64,000 nt of DNA, taken from positions 2,740,001 to 2,804,000 of the forward strand of contig JAQPZY010001498.1 of assembly GCA_029931535.1 (NCBI GenBank), written 5' to 3'. The notes beneath the pieces were generated by a model. That model saw only the letters and a program-made list of their open reading frames with translations. It did not search any database and was not told where the DNA came from. The translations under genes and the position numbers were made by a program. Positions 48,491 to 59,455 of this stretch are shown piece after piece (the first letter of the stretch is position 1; every line of letters begins with the position of its first letter). This DNA is from Margaritifera margaritifera (lineage: Eukaryota > Mollusca > Bivalvia > Unionida > Margaritiferidae).

Positions 48491-48654
48491 CCATTCTTTG
48501 CTGTCATTGTGCTTTATGTTGTCTTTAGGATAAGGACCAAAACATGTCTCCTTGAAATAAAGGTAGTATATGGAAGAAATTTATATCACATTTGTTCATG
48601 TACAGTTTAGTCGGTTTATAATCTGGGGAAGTAACTAACGGTTTGCAAAGAATA

Positions 48655-48790
48655 AGAGTAGAGTCCCTCTATGACTGATGCTCTACTGGCTGAAAAGATA
48701 ATGAAGAATTCATGAGAAGTCCTTTAAAACCTCATTTTACTTTTTTTAATTGCTGAGTATGAAATCATCTAAAATATTCCTGACGTATTC
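48655..48790 (+). mobile_element. pearl-like element, head fragment
   Basis: GACTGATGCTCTACTGGCTG, AATTCATGAGAAGTCC and TTTAATTGCTGAGTATG match the heads at 34011 and 44905. No core repeats follow. Confidence 0.65.
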
Positions 48791-48952
48791 CATTATACAA
48801 CATTTGGTAACAAAAATATTTTCTTTCACAAGTGCAGTACAAAAATCTCTTTCATGGCTTTTAAACTTGACCATGAACCTGATATATGTATCATGAATAG
48901 AGAAGATCACTGAATTCCTCTCAGATACTGTCAAAATATCTGTAACATACTA

Positions 48953-49098
48953 ACGGGGGAGGGGGGGGGGGGCTAGTTGCCCCAGGCACCAGAGGTCTTG
49001 GTGCACAAAAACAGCTAATAAAAATGTGGGCCTCATATTCATGGCCCTTTGGGCCATCATCGTCGCCCCAGGCACCATTTACCTTTAGTACACCACTG
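48953..49098. mobile_element. G-tract repeat ending TACACCACTG
   Basis: Second copy of the repeat at 33299-33449: a G-run, CTAGTTGCCCCAGGCACC, GGGCCATCATCGTCGCCCC and ACCTTTAGTACACCACTG. Confidence 0.65.
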
Positions 49099-50554
49099 CA
49101 AGATATACCCAACTGCTAAGTTTGGCTTAATCCAAAATTAACATTTTGTTGAAGTAACCCAGTCAATGAACTGGCATCATTCAAGATATTCCTCAGATAT
49201 ATCCACAAACTGGATTTGATTAAAAATCCATTCATACTTGTGTTATCATGCTCACAAATCATCACTGACGAAAAACAGTGTCAAGACCTTTGACCTTGAA
49301 ATAAGAGTCAGAATGATATCTTTGTGGAAAAACAACAAAAACAAAATCAAGTCAAAATTAATTTATATATGTACAAGTTAAGGTGTTCATATAAGCTCAG
49401 TGAAGTACAAAAATGCAAACAGTGACCTTTGACTTGGTCAGATCTGCGCTATTTTCATTCTGGATTAAATACATTATGCAAGAAGTGTTTTAGTGAAAGT
49501 ACAATGTTTGGTTTGGTGTATGTCACACAAACACATGTCAAGTAGATTATTCAGTGCCAAGGCAGGGCTAGAAAAATCCATTGCCTAGGAACTCAAGACA
49601 ATTAAAAATTAATGCTGGGCAAGCATTTTTCCTGACATGAACGTCCAATCAGGCAACAAAAAGTATCGATAAAAAATTATCATGCTAAAAATTAGTATGG
49701 AATTTACATATTTTCCTGCGACAAACGTGATCATTAAATTGTCTTTGGGTACCTACAGCTGTACAGAAAGGTGCCTAAATGATCTCCATATAATTCCATA
49801 TTTGAGTACTGGATGATTGATATCATTAAGAGACCACACTAATCCTGAAACAGAACTCGTGAATGTTCATCTTTGTCAACACACCTATATATGGTAGCAG
49901 TATCTTTCTTCTTTGGCTTCAGACATTTAAGGCCTATGATTTAGTATTACTCTACCTGATTGGTCTGCTGAAGAAATGGGCACTCGCTGTAGATCATGTG
50001 TCCTGTTGGCTAAATTTAGTAAGAGGAATATAGCAAGTTTTAATAATCAAACCAATCACAATTGTCATTGCATACTATATTGGCTTGTTGGGTCATGGTT
50101 AAACAAAAGTTCTATGTGGATTGTTTACAGTTCCTGACAGTTTAGACACAGGTTTAATAATAGCACTGAATTAACAATAACATGAACCATAATGATGTGA
50201 ACTCAGATAAACATAAAATATGAATAAGTTTGTGGTCAGGGGTGGCCAACTTGTAGAAAGCTGACTGACAACAAGATGTAGCATCAAAAAAGGAAATTAA
50301 CTTTTATCAGCTGATCTAAATAAATTAAATAAGTGTGTAAACTTGTATGATACTTTTCCATTACCAGGACAAATGGTGTTTTTGGCAAGCATTGTGTGCA
50401 ATTGGGACTAACTATATATATGACAAAAGTTGTTGAGAAATTTTGATTAAGGCAATCTTGGGGGCAACTGAAATAATTTACTGGACAACCAGAAAAATCT
50501 TCTGGGCAACTGGATTTTCAATGCTGGTTAACCAGAGACAACCACCGATTTCAA
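49099..50554. other. AT-rich DNA, no gene recognised
   Basis: No supported feature. Confidence 0.4.
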
Positions 50555-50695
50555 AAATGTTCTACCTCTGCAAGGCAAGTACAGTGCTTTACTCAAGGAC
50601 ATGCCATGGTTATTGACCCAGACTTATCTGATAGTAGGATTTGAACCCAGATCATTTTAGTCACAAATTTTGCAAGCTAACCACCATAACTGAAC
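50555..50695 (-). mobile_element. SINE remnant
   Basis: On the minus strand TGGGTTCAAATCCTACTATC is an almost perfect B box, and TGGTTAGCTTGCAAAATTTG a decayed head. CATGGCATGTCCTTGAGTAA matches the body of the other SINEs. Confidence 0.6.
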
Positions 50696-51445
50696 ATCAG
50701 ATTGGCACCATTTTCGTCATAAGAAATATTTTAACAAAAACAATTTGATATGTGCAAGAGGAGGAGCAATAACCAGATTTTCAAGATGGCCACTATGACA
50801 GCCATGTTAGATGTCAGATGTCTGGATATCTGATTGGCACCACTTTCATTTAGGACCATCTACATGATATAAAAAGTCTTTTAGTGAAGACACCATGTCA
50901 AAATGACCATTCAGGAGAAGTAACAAGATTTTCAAGATGGCTGCCATAATGACCATGTTAATTGTCAAATCAGGACTATTTTCATTCAGGACCATATACA
51001 TGTCATAAAATGTGTTTCAGTTAAAAAAAAACATGTTGATATGACCATCCATTCTGAAGGAGTATTTATCACAAGATTTTCAAAATGTTCACAGTGGTGG
51101 ATGTCATATCAGCACCATTTTCATTTTTTTGTTAATGTTGGTTTAAGTGGCAATTTTGACACTTTATTAGCTATATCATGCCAAGAAAATGGGATCTCAG
51201 TGCCTTCCCCAAGGACACACCAAGGCAGCCAAACCAGGCTAGCATGGGCAGGTATCGAATCCATAACACTTTGGATTGCAAGTCCAACACTCTACCAACT
51301 GAGCTACTGCCACTGTGGCTCCCTCATTATCTTTCAAGAAGTCATAAGTAGTCTTCTAGTGAACCCCCATGTTGACATGATCATTCATTCATTCAGGAGG
51401 AATATTTATAACGATTTGCAAGATGACCACCATGCACTTTCATTA
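50696..51445 (+). mobile_element. pearl-like core repeats with a nested SINE
   Basis: Four to five diverged core units (AACCAGATTTTCAAGATGGC, CACTTTCATTTAGGACC, AAGTCTTTTAGTGAA). A SINE at 51125-51325 splits one unit within CACCATTTTCATTT. Neither the typical head nor the tail is intact. Confidence 0.75.
51125..51325 (-). mobile_element. tRNA-derived SINE inside the pearl-like core
   Basis: On the minus strand AGTAGCTCAGTTGGTAGAGT and TTGGACTTGCAATCCAAAGT give a tRNA D arm and anticodon stem-loop (TGC in the loop). GATTCGATACC is a decayed B box. GAAGGCACTGAGATCCCATT and GGCATGATATAGC form the shared body. The interruption of a core unit shows it arrived after the satellite. Confidence 0.8.
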
Positions 51446-52239
51446 AGGTAGCACTAAACAGTTTTTGGCTATGTCTATGGTAAAATATGCACCCTATCAC
51501 ATCTGAAGTCACCCACTATCAAAATAAAGACGTATAGCCATCAAAATGTACACAGTTTCAAACACGTCTGAGAATGGAGAAACTGAATCTGTAAAAAGAT
51601 CGGCATGACAAAGCTGATCCTTCTATTATTAAACCATGTGCTCCTAGAGGGGACTAAATTGGTAACTAAAACTCAAGAATTTATGAGTGAAAATTGTCAG
51701 CTGGTTACCTTCAGAATCATAATGTGGCAACTAGAAAATGATATGAACCTGAGCTAGACAAATTTGATACAAGTTGATAGCAAGCTGACTGGAAAACTGA
51801 ACTTGCTTTTGGCAATTTAAGCTTGCTCAAAAATATGATGATATAATTTCACAACGAATTTTAAAAATAAAAAAATTAAAAGATATAACCTGTTATCTTT
51901 AAATTATGTTGTTTATTTTACAAACTGCTTATTTTGTTTTACTTTTTGGCACATTAAAAACATTGCCAATGATTAAAATGATCAAAAAAGTTCAAAACAG
52001 TACTTGTGGATATATATGTAGACAAGAAAAAAGGAAGCGTTTGACTTAATAGCTGGAGAATAGAATGCAGTTAGCTGGAAGAGCACAGACAGACAGGTAG
52101 CTAACAGGCTCATGTCTTCGACTGCATCAACAATAATCAAAGCTTGACTTGGAAATGAGAATGATTTTGTAATGATTTATTTGTTTATAATTCAAAATGA
52201 TTTATTACTGATTATTATTATTACTAATATGAATGATCT
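51446..52239. other. AT-rich DNA, no gene recognised
   Basis: No supported feature. Confidence 0.4.
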
Positions 52240-52436
52240 GACTTATTTTTAGCTCTATGGTCATAGACCAGAAGAGCTTTTGGGATGGTCTGTTGTCCAT
52301 CGTCCATTCATCCATCCATCCATTAGCACCAGTTTGTTAGCGCTACTCCTCCTAAACTACTTGGAGGGTTGCCATGAAACTTTACACACACATTCATCCC
52401 ATGGTCTAGTCAGTCCTAAATGAAAAGGGGGCCCTG

Positions 52437-52600
52437 GGTGGCCAAGTGGTCTAAGGCGCTTGCCAGATCACTCACACATCTCACCTCTGTGCGAGTTCGA
52501 GTCTCGGCTCGACCAACGTGGGCATGTGAGAAAGTTTACCAGTAGCTTCGTGTAGGTCAGTGGTTATTCCCAGGTTCTTCATTGTGAATTTCATTGATTC
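52437..52600 (+). mobile_element. tRNA-derived SINE (Leu/Ser-like head)
   Basis: CTGGGTGGCCAAGTGGTCTA, AGGCGCTTGCC and a clean B box GAGTTCGAGTCTCGG make this the best-preserved head of the family at 11440 and 23583. The body GAGAAAGTTTACCAGTAGCT follows, and the 3' end is degraded. Confidence 0.8.
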
Positions 52601-52619
52601 ATTTGTATAATTGAGACAG

Positions 52620-53450
52620 GAATTGAAACTGTTATGTCTCGTGTGATGTTAATGTGAATTACGGATGAAACAGAAATTAGAAAATACATTAATCTTCTGA
52701 AACTAGGTTTGTTTATGGTCTGTCCAATTTGGCCTGACCAGATAGCCTTTAGTATCTGTTGGAATTCCGATAGGATGATATCTGATGTAACGAGAGTGGA
52801 GTAAGGTTCTATTCCCAGTAGGATATTTGACGGAAGATTTAGGTTGCTTCTCTGTTTATTTTGAAAGGGGAAATAGCTCCATCCACCTACCTACGCATCC
52901 ACCTACCTACGTATCCACCCACCTATGTATCCACCTACCCACACAAAGTTGAGGGCCGACAGAGGTAAGATACAGAGAGCGAGGAAGGGAAAAGCGAAAG
53001 AACAAAGAGAACAGCAACGTTGAAGTTGGAGAGACCAGCCTATCGCAGGCTATGCTGTTATGCAGGGGCAATGACTTCGATTGTACACTCGATTCTATGA
53101 TGAACTAATTCTATCGTTTAAACAGATCGGCTATTTATATAAGTATATTTGTGTTTTTAAATTCGGTAAATGATTTATTTCAAAAAGAAGTGTATCTTCC
53201 TAATGTAATGTATTATCCCAGTTGTTTATGTAATTGATTAAATTGTTATATTTCATGTACGGGGGCTCGTGTTATTCTGTTCTATATATCTGCTCAGATC
53301 TCTATTTATTCCATCTATAAATTCCATAATTTATTTTATTATTCACTCGATCTGGGCAATAACACCGAGGTCGATCATCCTCTAGTTAACGATAACCAAC
53401 CAAATAAAGCGGACACCTTGTAACGAGGGTAGTTCCGCCACACTCTCTCC
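52620..53450. other. inserted sequence inside a pearl-like element, possible LTR-like DNA
   Basis: It contains TGTAACGAGAGTGGAGTAAG near 52789, a CCACCTACCTAC repeat at 52875-52940, and AATAAAGCGGACACCTTGTA ACGAGGG near 53405. The polyadenylation signal followed by TGTAACGAGG and ending near CCGCCACA looks like the R-U5 of an LTR. I found no matching target duplication or second LTR, so this is tentative. Confidence 0.3.
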
Positions 53451-54659
53451 GTCTCAATTTTTGGAATTGCCCACTGGCACAGTACTTTGGAAACTTCAGC
53501 TTGCCTGAGCCAAGTTTGAGCTTGTCCCGGGAGTCAGGCAAGTGGATTTGCAAATCCCTGATATGCCTGCCACAGTGGCCATCTTGAAAATCTTGTTATC
53601 ACTATTTCTCACGTATGAATGGTCATATCAGCATGGGGTTTTCACTGAAAAACTTCTTATGATGTCTAGCTGGTCATAAATGAAAATGGTGCCAATCCGA
53701 CTTCTAATATGACTGCCACAATTGCCATCTTGAAAATCTTGTTATCACTACTTCTCCTAGATGGCTGGTCATATCGACATTGTGCTTAGTTGGTTCTAAA
53801 TAGAAATGATGCAGATCTGATACAGAATATGGCCACCATGGCATCCATCTTGAAAATGTTGTATCATTACTCCTCCAAAATGGATAGGTTTCCAACAGAA
53901 GACTTCTTATGATGCCTTGTTGGTCCTAAATGAAAATGTTTCCAAGCTGACACCCAATATGTCCACCACAGCAGCTAATTTAAAAATCTTGCTATCGCTG
54001 AAGAATATTTTAAAAAATGGTTTCAACACTCAGCAGTTAAAAGGAAGAAATTGTCTTATTTTGGATTCCTGGAAATTCTTCTCAGCCAGTAGAGCATCAG
54101 TCCCTTTATAGGTAATTATCTGCCCAACAGTAAGTATGTATCAGTCTCCTGCAATTACTATATAAATAGTAGATGATAACAATTGCTCATGGATAGTACA
54201 CTCACATCACACTTTTAGAGAAATCCACACAACTGATCATTAGAGATGATTGTCTTTTATTTCCAAACATAAATCCCATATACTTACAAATATTATGATT
54301 AAAATGTAACTAATAATGAGTTAAAATATAAATATGTATTCCCTATTTGTCAAAACTTGCTTTAAATAATAAGCATTCATATGTCTGTGTGAGAAAATGA
54401 AAGCAGACCTTGGTTACTACTACAAGAAGGAAGTGAGAAACTTTGACAGTATGATCATAAAATAAAGGATCAATAGATGAATGAAATTGCAAGCATTTAT
54501 AAAACAGAAACCTGTGGTACATATAAATGTGAAATAAAGGTGCAAAGGTGCTGATATATGTACTTTGGTGAGTTCACAGAGTATAAAACTAGTAGAAGAC
54601 AGAGCATTACGAACTGAACACGATCCCTTGCTCTCTCAAATTTATTACATGTGGCGGAC

Positions 54660-54885
54660 AAGCACATTGGAAACATGAGCTTGCCCAAGCCAAATTTTCG
54701 TTTAGAATGAAACTGTATGCCAAGTTTCATGACTTTCCTCCAAGTAGTTTAGGAGGAGTAGTGGTAACAACTGCTGTTATGGGACAACAGATGGATAGTG
54801 GACAGTGGATGAAGGTACATCACATTAGCTATACTGGTCAAAGATCTATTGGTCTTTGACCAGCAGAGCTAAAAATGATTAGTCT
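54660..54885 (+). mobile_element. pearl/Helitron-like tail with terminal hairpin
   Basis: AAGTAGTTTAGGAGGAGTAG precedes GGACAACAGATGG and the hairpin GGTCAAAGATCTATTGGTCT TTGACC, then AGAGCTAAAAATGA. It matches, in opposite orientation, the terminus at 52250. Confidence 0.7.
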
Positions 54886-55424
54886 TTCTAAAATCATTAC
54901 CAATCAGCATCCTACAGAACTAATTCTACTAATGTAAGATATTTTTTTAACAAATCTAAAAATGGGTGATCTTAAAATAAAGCATACAAGGTTTTAGGAA
55001 GCTAAGCTTGTTGACTGCATACAACAATAAATAAATACGAGTAAATAGATTTCATGCACATCATATGAGAAAACATTAAACTTAACTTTTAATGATTATT
55101 ATCCCCAATCTTTTTAGAGAGTGTTAGATATGTTGTGATACCCTCTACCTATCCGTCCATCTATCCATTACCACATCTCCTCCTCTTAAACAGCTGGGTT
55201 GAATTTTTTTTTTAATTTGTAGTTTTGCCACTGGGGTCTATGTGAGGGGTTCAAAGGTCAAATAAACAAATAATACATTTAAATCAATACATGACATATA
55301 TAAATAGCAACAGTCTACAGGCAATATAAAGATTTTATTCACCATCAAAGTCAAAGGTAAAAATTATTAATAACATAGCCAATCACCTCTTCGAATGAAC
55401 CAAACTGCAATTTCTTACTGGATG

Positions 55425-55695
55425 AGGTGGTGGTCTACTGGTTAGTACACAGGCCTCTGGTGCCCAAGATACAATGTTAAAATCTCAGTGGAGGCAGGCG
55501 GCAATAATTTCTGAGCACCTTCACTTGCAGCACCATCAGTTATGATGCTAAACAGTGTGATTTCTGTCAGACATTAAATAGAAGTCCCCTGTGCGGAGAG
55601 AGTCAAACCATGTGCAGGTAAAAGATCCCTCCCATGGTATTCAAACGTAAGTGGACAACTGATGCCACCACAGCGGTTCCCCAGAGTGTACAATC
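55425..55695 (+). mobile_element. tRNA-headed SINE, separate family
   Basis: GTGGTGGTCTACTGGTTAGT and ACACAGGCCTCTGGTGCCCA form a tRNA-like head. The body has CACCATCAGTTATGATGCTA and TGCAGGTAAAAGATCCCTCC, a phrase I associate with molluscan SINE bodies. No second copy is in this window. Confidence 0.5.
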
Positions 55696-56911
55696 TCTAT
55701 ATGTGAAAAGACAGACTGATAGAATGCCAGTGATGATGTACTTGTACAAATATGGATTAGTACTGGGAGCCCTATAATGTACGTGAATATACAGTGTAGA
55801 GTACAGCCTAGCAAGTATGATTTCAGGAGTTACCTCCCTTGAATCTCTGCCAGCAAACACATGAACCTGTTTGCTTGGGTAAAACAGAATCAAGCATTTC
55901 ATTCTTGCCTCTAAACAAAAAAATATTGGATTATCAACCAAGAAAGTCAAAGCAATGGCAATACATCATGAGAAATTGGTTAAAACAAAGCAGGTCAAAG
56001 ACGGGCTTAGAAAAATACTGTAATGGTGAATAATATGCAAGCTCAGGCCCAAGTCTCAATTTGGGACAGCTCAGACCAAAGACAAGTTGGCCAAAACAAT
56101 TTGCTCAAGTCTGGAACAACTTGGACCCAATCCCAGTTTTAAAACTGTACATCAAGGAATCTTGAAACAATATTCTTGAAAATTAATTTGAGGAGATCCT
56201 CAATCTTGCTTTTTTTCTCTAGAAACTAATGCTACACTGTTCCAAAATTCTTGCTATATTCATAAGTAGTGAGTTGTGAGGTTTTGTGAGGGACACGTTC
56301 ATTTATCATGGCAATCAAGAAAGGTGGAATTAACTCTGCAAGAATGAATCAAAGCAAAATAAAACTTTCAAGTTATCCCCAGACAATACATGTATAACAC
56401 TTTGAAATTAGTCTTGGGTGAATTTCTTGCATCTGAAACAAATGCAAACCATCAGTTGTTCATTCTAATGGCATTTTCAAAATTGCCATTACTAGAATTT
56501 CTATTGCCAATACTTGTATGTCAGGGCTCTCATGGACCCAAGCTTCTGGGTTAAATACCTGTGAAATTCTCAGAAGATGCACATTTTCTCCTTGTAATGC
56601 GTCCCCATGACACGCCTCATTTTCCCCCTGATGCTCCCCTTTTCATATTTTTGGTCAACCATGACCAATCTGCGGAATAGCTAATTACTAGACTGATACA
56701 GTATGTATGATGCAGGGTTGACATCTTATGTATGCAGATTAAAGTATTAGTATTAACGGTATTCTTTTGCACAGAATAAAGATGGTAATATGATGCCAAA
56801 ACTCTGAATTGCTTCAATCTGACCCTTATGGAGCCCTGAAATTTCAATATCAATTATTTTACAAATGCTTTGGTCAAATGGTTTGCTTTTTCAGCGGAGG
56901 GTGACCAATCA
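55696..56911. other. AT-rich DNA, no gene recognised
   Basis: No supported feature. Confidence 0.4.
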
Positions 56912-56941
56912 ACTTTGTTCCACATGGATGTGGAACAAAGT
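56912..56941. repeat. perfect 14-bp hairpin
   Basis: ACTTTGTTCCACAT, a GG spacer, and ATGTGGAACAAAGT are exact reverse complements. It is not followed by a T-run and no adjacent element is defined. It is not the histone-type 3' stem-loop. Confidence 0.85.
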
Positions 56942-57538
56942 GGATCAGTGTCTCTTTTACTGTTAAGCTGACTATCTACAACTCATGTGCAGAGAAATTC
57001 CATATTTATATAATCATATGTACCAAAAATGATGAATTGGGGTGGTGGCATCAGAAACAAAAGATCATTTCACAATAAAATATTTAGGTCGACAAGAAGT
57101 GTTTTTTTTTTTTTTTTTAAAATGAGTTTAGGTCTTAGAGAGACAACCAGACCTGCATCAACTCTAGCACTGCGTGTTTCAAGGTGCAAACTTAAAATAT
57201 GAAGAATTCCCTATTCAAAATTTTGTAATTTTTAAATACCGCGGATATAGGCATAGCGCAATAGGACGTCCTTTGTAACCTCGTAATTTCAAACCAAGCA
57301 ATAGATCTATTAAAACATTTCAATCTGAGGTAGACCAATAAGCCATTCTTTGCTTCTGCTTTACATTTATCTATCATGTCAAATAATTAAAAATTTGAGG
57401 CGGAGAATAACTTGTTGGTCAAAATCTGAGAAGACAATGTTTTGCGAAACCGGGACCAGAATCCGAGTAGTGATGCATCGGTTTCCAAAAACAGTCCTTA
57501 CAAAATCAACGTTAAAATATAATGAAAACCATACTTAC

Positions 57539-57715
57539 CTTTTTCTTATTTTTCACCCCTGCATGCATGTGAAATATACACAGATATAGTAAGAACCCGC
57601 AAAAAGATTAAAGAGGAATAAGTTGAGAGGATCAGGGATTACCCTTTTTTTGTTGTTGTAAAATAACTACTTGGGTTAAGCCTACTTGGCATCTTTTCAC
57701 AATACATAATGGGCA
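57539..57715 (-). other. possible noncoding first exon of the membrane-protein gene
   Basis: A consensus donor on the minus strand (AAAAAG|GTAAGTATGG, GT at 57538-57537) ends a short stretch downstream of the CACCGGAAC cluster. Joined to the acceptor at 38102-38101 it would supply the leader of the exon carrying the ATG at 37975. The transcription start is unknown and the link is inferred from donor strength and position only. Confidence 0.3.
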
Positions 57716-57723
57716 GAAAGAAA

Positions 57724-57762
57724 CACCGGAACGGAGATAATCACCGGAACGGACCGGAACGA
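57724..57762. promoter_or_regulatory. cluster of three CACCGGAAC-type motifs
   Basis: CACCGGAACGG at 57724 and 57742 and GACCGGAACGA at 57752 lie within 39 bp. The CCGGAA core is that of ETS-family sites common in housekeeping promoters. A fourth, CACCGGAACTT, is at about 58456. It sits just upstream of the minus-strand donor at 57538. Promoter activity is inferred. Confidence 0.4.
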
Positions 57763-57794
57763 CTTGGAATTCTTCGTATATGTGGAAGATGCTT

Positions 57795-57972
57795 GGACCC
57801 AGGGCCGTCGCAAGTTCCCGCTGGACGAAACGGCGCCCCGGGCTAGCGTCGCCTTTTGCGCCCCCCCCCCAATTTGGAAAAAAAATACCGCAAACTCCGC
57901 GAAACTGAGCCCCCTCCCCAACCCCCCCCCCCCGACTTGGCGCCACGGGTGATCGCACGCCCCTTACAATGG
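57795..57972. mobile_element. GC-rich MITE-like repeat with C-tracts
   Basis: CCAGGGCCGTCGCAAG on the left and, inverted, AAGGGGCGTGCGATC on the right are imperfect terminal repeats. The interior has two long C-runs and is far more GC-rich than its surroundings. The overlapping proline/glycine-rich frames are artefacts. hAT-like by its end sequence; no target duplication was found. Confidence 0.5.
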
Positions 57973-58560
57973 CTCTGCTTTTACCCAATATTATTTTTTA
58001 TTTTTTGTATTAGACTGTGTAATGATAGCTCTAAATATTTATAGGGAAATAAATTGGGGTTACTGTTTGATATTATGTAGTATTTCCACAGGGAACAAAA
58101 GTATTACTCAACATATATGAGCACCACACTAGAAATTAGTGTCTTTATTATAATTTCTTGATTATTTATATGAAGTTGTACTTTACAATCTTTTTTTTTT
58201 TTTTTTTTTTTTTTTTTTGTAAACAAGTGTCTATTTAGACCAACAAAAAAGGCTGAGAATAACTTGCTGGTCTATTCGGCTCGATAAATATAAGTTGTGT
58301 TCTACGTTTTTAATGTTTGTTTTTTTTAATTGACTGCACATAATTTTTTGCTTACATCTTTGATTATACAGTCAATTAGAAAAATTAATAGTGAGTACAC
58401 ACAACTTGCACATATTTCAAGTGATAACCCTTGTTTCGGTCCGTTCTATTGAAAACCACCGGAACTTACAAAGCTTGATTCCAGTATACATAATGGCCTT
58501 TACTAATTCAGTATTAGGCGATATGACATGTACCTTCTGGTGGCAACATGTCTGTATAGC
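57973..58560. other. no gene; poly-T tract at 58192-58218
   Basis: A 27-T run is the only clear feature apart from the single CACCGGAAC motif near 58456. Confidence 0.5.
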
Positions 58561-58632
58561 GGTCCCATGGTGTAATGGTTAGCACTCTGGACTTTGAATC
58601 CAGCGATCCGAGTTCAAATCTCGGTGGGACCT
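58561..58632 (+). tRNA. tRNA-Gln (anticodon TTG)
   Basis: Seen: 72 bases fold as a complete tRNA. The acceptor strand GGTCCCA pairs with TGGGACC. The D arm contains TGGTGTAATGGTTAGCA (the A box), the anticodon stem CTGGA/TCCAG encloses the loop CTTTGAA with anticodon TTG, and the T arm carries a perfect B box GAGTTCAAATCTC. The discriminator base is T. A short T-run (CTTTTT) about ten bases downstream fits pol III termination. Unlike the SINE heads in this window, every stem pairs, so it is probably functional in decoding CAA glutamine codons. It stands alone, with no other tRNA in the window. Confidence 0.95.
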
Positions 58633-58916
58633 TTATACTTTTTATGTAAAGTTATATCAATATAATTCGTATATACATCAATAGTTCTTTTTCTCAGTGC
58701 CTAATGGGAATATATATTATCGGCCTGTGTTTTTGCTCTAGATTCAGTTTCTGTCCTGGTAAAATGTAAACACAAATTATTGCACGAGTATTAAGATACT
58801 TGCTCATTCACATATCATTCATTATCAACACAATTTACAAATAATTCCATTCAATTTGAAGAAAGAATAAAAACCCACAGTTAACATCAGTAGTACTGGA
58901 ATTTTATATGATCACC

Positions 58917-58918
<2 letters not shown>

Positions 58919-59000
<82 letters not shown>
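58919..59000. repeat. (TA)n followed by (CA)n compound microsatellite
   Basis: About 36 TA units run to 58990 and then switch to five CA units. The Tyr-Ile run in the overlapping frame is an artefact. Confidence 0.95.
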
Positions 59001-59104
59001 GCACACCATATTTTAGTATTAGGTGTTTTGTGTCATTTATATTGGCATTCTGTAAAAAGAAAAACAAGAACAAGACATTGTCATTGTCATATTCATATTT
59101 TTAT

Positions 59105-59329
59105 ACTGACTACCGCCGACGTCAGCTGGTATCAATATATAAACAACACGTATTTCGGCAGTTCTCAAGAACCACATATGCTCTGTGAGTCCCTGAGACC
59201 TACATACAGGGGGATTGGAAACTCCCTACGAAGCCCACCAAATATCACCCGTTTAAAATATATACAATCCCTGATGATCTTTAAGAACTATGTACACTTT
59301 GAGGACGAGCAGTTGGAGGCAAGCACTTG
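59105..59329 (+). other. unassigned protein-like reading frame after the TA/CA tract
   Basis: An open frame of about 74 codons follows the microsatellite and ends in TGA. It includes SWYQYINNTYFG, SLRPTYRGIGNS and FKNYVHFEDEQLEAST. The composition is protein-like, but no family is recognised, no start codon precedes it outside the microsatellite, and no acceptor is convincing. It may be the C-terminal remnant of a mobile-element protein. Confidence 0.3.
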
Positions 59330-59455
59330 AGAATCATCAGGATAGATCGTTCAATATGCATGAGAGATTCTAGAAAGTATCTTCAAACACAGCCAAACAT
59401 ATATACCAATTATATTTACCGTACATTTTTTTTTTCTTTTTCTTTTTTAGGAGTT

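Larger units (their letters stand above)
52240..54115 (-). mobile_element. pearl-like element, inverted, with large internal insertions
   Basis: The left end is the tail in reverse (TTTTTAGCTCTATGGTCATA with the hairpin partner GACCAGAAGAGC, then CATCCATC repeats and CGCTACTCCTCCTAAACTAC). The right end is the head in reverse (AACACTCAGCAGTTAAAAGG and TAGAGCATCAGTCCC). About three reversed core units occupy 53540-53990. A SINE (52437) and about 800 bp of unrelated sequence (52620-53450) lie between tail and core. Confidence 0.75.

Noticed and set aside
56912..56941. Histone mRNA 3' stem-loop or terminator
   Set aside because: The stem sequence and loop length do not match and no histone gene is nearby.
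57632..58044. Proline- and glycine-rich frames on both strands
   Set aside because: They are produced by poly-C tracts in a GC-rich MITE-like repeat.
58908..59000. Tyr-Ile-rich start of a 140-codon frame
   Set aside because: This is the (TA)n tract; only the part after 59105 could be protein-like.
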